Of a stretch of 64,000 bases of DNA, positions 61,354 through 64,000 are shown in pieces (the stretch's first letter is position 1; each line of letters begins with the position of its first letter). The notes beneath the pieces were generated by a model. The model was not told the DNA's origin. It made no database searches and worked only from the letters and a program-made list of their open reading frames with translations. The position numbers and the translations under genes were made by a program. Source of the stretch: Saccharum officinarum (Eukaryota > Streptophyta > Magnoliopsida > Poales > Poaceae); assembly GCA_020631735.1 (NCBI GenBank), contig CM036159.1:95280656-95344655 (forward strand), in the 5' to 3' direction.

Positions 61354-61810
61354 TACAAAGTTTTAGATTCCATTGAGGACTACAACTTTCATATAGAAAA
61401 TATCTTTATTTGACGCCATACAAAAACGCTAGTATTTTTCTAATGTGACAAGAACTTGTACGTAGTTATTATGGTCCTAAAATTTATTATTAATTTTTTG
61501 AGCATCTTAGCGTCCTCAAATAAAAAAAAACTCAAAACTATAAAGTTGTAGATCTCATCGAGTGCTACAATTTTCATATAAAGTTCATGTTCATCCGACG
61601 TCGTATGAAGGAGTTATGATTTTTCGAACATTTTATCTTGTCACGCCACTCCCGGTGGCGCGACAGAACAATACTGTCACGCCAGCGGGAGTGGCGTGAC
61701 AGCGCTTTCCACGTCCGAAACGTCGTCTAACGTGGCGGACTTTGCCGCGCCAATGCATGTGACGCGACAACGTTATTTGGTCGCGCCAACGCCGCTGGTG
61801 TGACCAAAAG
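61354..61810. repeat. Further degenerate copies of the hairpin arm and GTCACGCCA-type palindromes
   Basis: ACTCAAAACTATAAAGTTGTAG at about 61528 repeats arm sequence. TGTCACGCCACTCCCGGTGG and TGTCACGCCAGCGGGAGTGG (61638-61700) are self-complementary modules. Together with the hairpin they look like one repeat family. Confidence 0.55.
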
Positions 61811-62659
61811 GGTCAGATCTAAAAATATTTTTTAGGTGAAATTATTTTTGAAATATTGAATAAAAATGATTAAAAATATAAAAATCCTCCGTGTGTGTGT
61901 GGAACGTGAGATTTTCTTTTCTATTCTTGATTTTTTTTCTATAAAAACTCGATTCCTACGAAATTAGTGTATGATTCTTGTGCAGTTTCTACGTTCTATA
62001 ATCGACCTTTATCGATAACACGATAACCACACATGCATGGACATAGATTGCCACCGGTCACATCACATGCCTCTGTTTTCTTTCTCCTTTTCTCTTCCTA
62101 GATATTTTGTTTTTGATACATTGAGTACTTGTTTATATAATACTCCGAAAAGTGATCCTCCGAAATAAAATTGTGCTGAGAAAACAAAATCCTCCACCTA
62201 GTTAAAAGACCTAATTATTCTTTATTTCTTTTGAGCGACGGATAACGCAACGCCACTCAAACCGTGTCTCCACTCTCTTCCCCCGCTGAAAGAACACCAC
62301 CACTAATGTAATCAGCCACGTCTCTATCGCTCCCACAGCAACTGATTTCCTTCACATGACGTTGTTTACGATTTGTTCAGGCCTTCGATGTTGACATCTG
62401 AAACATCTAGTATTTATCTTTTCGTAACATGACCCTAATCCAATCATCAGTGGCCACGGCTAAAGTAGTAAAGCTATGTGCCTATGTCAACGGCTAACGT
62501 GCCAATCCGCGAACGAACCCTTTTTCCCAACCGGGTGCAGGAACAGTGTACAGCAGGGCCCGCGGGCAAGATCGGTGCCGCGCCGCACAGACCATGTAGA
62601 AATTTGGCTTGGGCAGTTGCTTAGGATGATTTGTTGTGAGAGAAAAATACTATTCGTTC
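61811..62659. other. Intergenic stretch, nothing seen
   Basis: AT-rich, no gene supported. Confidence 0.4.
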
Positions 62660-62860
62660 ACTAAAAAACTATGTTTTTCTAAACGCTAAACGGTAAACAG
62701 TAGGTCACCTGTTGTTTAGCCATTATTCGGGCCAAACAGTCCATTAAACGGCTAAACGAACAATTAAACGAGGTAAACGGATGATTAAATGGAAACAGAG
62801 CACCACTGTGTAGCGTTTACACGGTGTTTAAACGGGCTAAACGGCCGTTTCGGCGAACAG
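62660..62860. repeat. Cluster of TAAACGG/CTAAACG motifs
   Basis: At least eight occurrences of TAAACG-containing words within 200 bp, on the plus strand, with CCGTTT at the right end. It resembles the motif-rich subterminal region of a DNA transposon. Termini were not found. Confidence 0.6.
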
Positions 62861-62921
62861 TGCTAAAAAATACTACTAAAGTACAGAACAGGACGTAGAA
62901 AGCGAGTCCCAAACCCAAAGG

Positions 62922-62988
62922 TTCGTTGGCAACAATAACAACTCAATAAACCTCGACTCTTTATTGAGTTGTTATTGTTGCGAACGAA
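62922..62988. repeat. Compact hairpin: 29-bp stem, 9-nt loop
   Basis: The left arm 62922-62950 and right arm 62960-62988 are inverse with a single mismatch. The loop is CCTCGACTC. It lies about 480 bp beyond the stop of the CLASSY-type gene. Confidence 0.95.
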
Positions 62989-63465
62989 GTATTTAGTTAA
63001 GGCTAAACACCATAGCTATTAATCCTCAGAAACTCTACCCCAAGAGTCAAGAAATGAGTGGAGGATCAGCTGACTGCTGTCCCAACTCCCGAGTTGCCAC
63101 ATGCTACAAAGAAGCCATTCCACAAATATGGCTTGAAATTACTTAATAACAGAAAATCCTAGTTTAGAGCAAACTTTTAGTTCTGTCACTGCAATGTAGG
63201 CACCGTAAAAAAACAGTATCTGTTAAAGACAACACAACATAAAATGGAATAGAACGGGGAGCATTGTTTTCATGATGTAATTTGAAGTGCAGTTGCACAG
63301 GATAAACCCTCTTACTTCATGTCAAGGATCAGCTCAACGATCAGCACTGCAATATTTACATGGTGTCCAGTGGCCACACCGCTTGTTACCTACCTACAAA
63401 GACAATAGATTAGGCTACTACTACTAGCGTGTAAAACAATATTGAGATTGAGAGAGTGAGGGGGT
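62989..63465 (-). other. 3' flank of the CLASSY-type gene
   Basis: AT-rich, probably containing the 3' UTR. No other gene seen. Confidence 0.5.
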
Positions 63466-64000
63466 TCACCTCCTATACAACACTTTGATATCATGGCGGA
63501 TTGCTTTAGTATCCAATAGTTCGTCCCCAGAGTCATCAATATCAACTTGACCAAGCTTGAAGTCTTCCGTAGTACAGTGCTCACTCCATTCAAACCACAA
63601 TTTCGGTATGACTTCTTTCTTGAATGCAGTCTCATGGACCTTTTCCTCCTCAGAATCGGTAGCTACAAGCCTGTATACAAACACTTTCTTCTGCTGTCCG
63701 GGCCTGAATGCATGCCCAATTGCCTGACGGGTGACAGATGGGTTCAGATGAACATCTAGAATGACAACTCTCGATGCGCCCACCAGGGAGATGCCCTCTC
63801 CACATGCCTTGATAGAACCAAACAAAACTTTTGCATCAGCAGAGCTGTTAAATTGTTCCACTGCCAACTCTGTCTTCTTGATTAGTATCACCAGAGATCG
63901 TAAAAATTTCTTTCCCCATATGCCAGCCCTTCTTCTTAATCAGCAGCCGTTCAAAAAATTTCATGGGAAGTATATACTCAAGTGCTTTCTCTCCTGCAGA
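63466..64000 (-). CDS. SNF2-type chromatin remodeller, CLASSY family, C-terminal part (runs off the window)
   Basis: CLASSY proteins recruit Pol IV to chromatin for siRNA-directed DNA methylation. The helicase C-terminal lobe is visible: [40 protein letters not shown] and the arginine-finger motif ([14 protein letters not shown]), then [18 protein letters not shown] and the end HDIKVLYRR. The upstream block ([17 protein letters not shown], then [10 protein letters not shown]) lies in another frame. A break falls near 63870 between NQEDR and LAVEQFN, equivalent to two missing bases. The C-terminal sequence fits the CLSY3/4 rather than CLSY1/2 type, as far as can be judged. The 5' part lies beyond 64000. 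Confidence 0.87.

Noticed and set aside
1..64000. CRISPR array, bacterial operon or plasmid features
   Set aside because: All genes are spliced plant nuclear genes; repeats are transposon-derived and not evenly spaced arrays.

Overview
This window is nuclear DNA of a grass, most likely an andropogonoid such as sorghum, sugarcane, Miscanthus or maize. The evidence is GC-rich first exons next to AT-rich introns, spliceosomal genes, dense grass-type MITEs, and a Tat-lineage Ty3/gypsy element with an antisense gene. Two runs of exactly 100 N (670-769 and 37082-37181) mark scaffold gaps. In both cases the contig end is repeated elsewhere in the window.

Region 1 (1-23 kb) is transposon territory. 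A minus-strand Ty1/copia element (5' LTR 19241-19737) is split inside its integrase by a complete 14.3-kb minus-strand Ty3/gypsy element (1766-16075, target duplication GACTT). The gypsy element has gag, protease, RT, two RNase H segments and integrase on the minus strand. It also carries a decayed, intron-containing gene on the plus strand (4018-7817).

Region 2 (25.5-40.4 kb) holds three genes: a beta/gamma-class phospholipase D (+), a small 2-oxoglutarate/Fe(II) dioxygenase (+) and an ataxin-10 homologue (-). Between the last two lies a 2.7-kb terminal-inverted-repeat element. It contains the start of a Harbinger-like transposase and a gene for an RNase H1 N-terminal (hybrid-binding) domain with a C-terminal membrane segment.

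Region 3 (42.8-64 kb) holds an intact 12-exon HMG-CoA synthase (-), an intact 5-exon HOTHEAD-like GMC oxidoreductase (-), and at the right edge the 3' end of a CLASSY-type SNF2 gene (-). Between them are a hAT-like element with a perfect 8-bp target duplication, several MITEs, a pair of elements with degenerate GCAACAT repeats, and two inverted-repeat hairpins.

The genes do not form a functional cluster. HMG-CoA synthase feeds the mevalonate pathway, PLD acts in phospholipid signalling, the HOTHEAD-like enzyme probably acts in cuticle lipid oxidation, and CLASSY proteins direct Pol IV siRNA production. The dioxygenase, HMGS and HOTHEAD-like genes read through cleanly. PLD, ataxin-10 and CLASSY each carry small indels in conserved exons. 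Taken with the noisy duplicated contig ends, this suggests either uncorrected long-read errors or decay of some gene copies.
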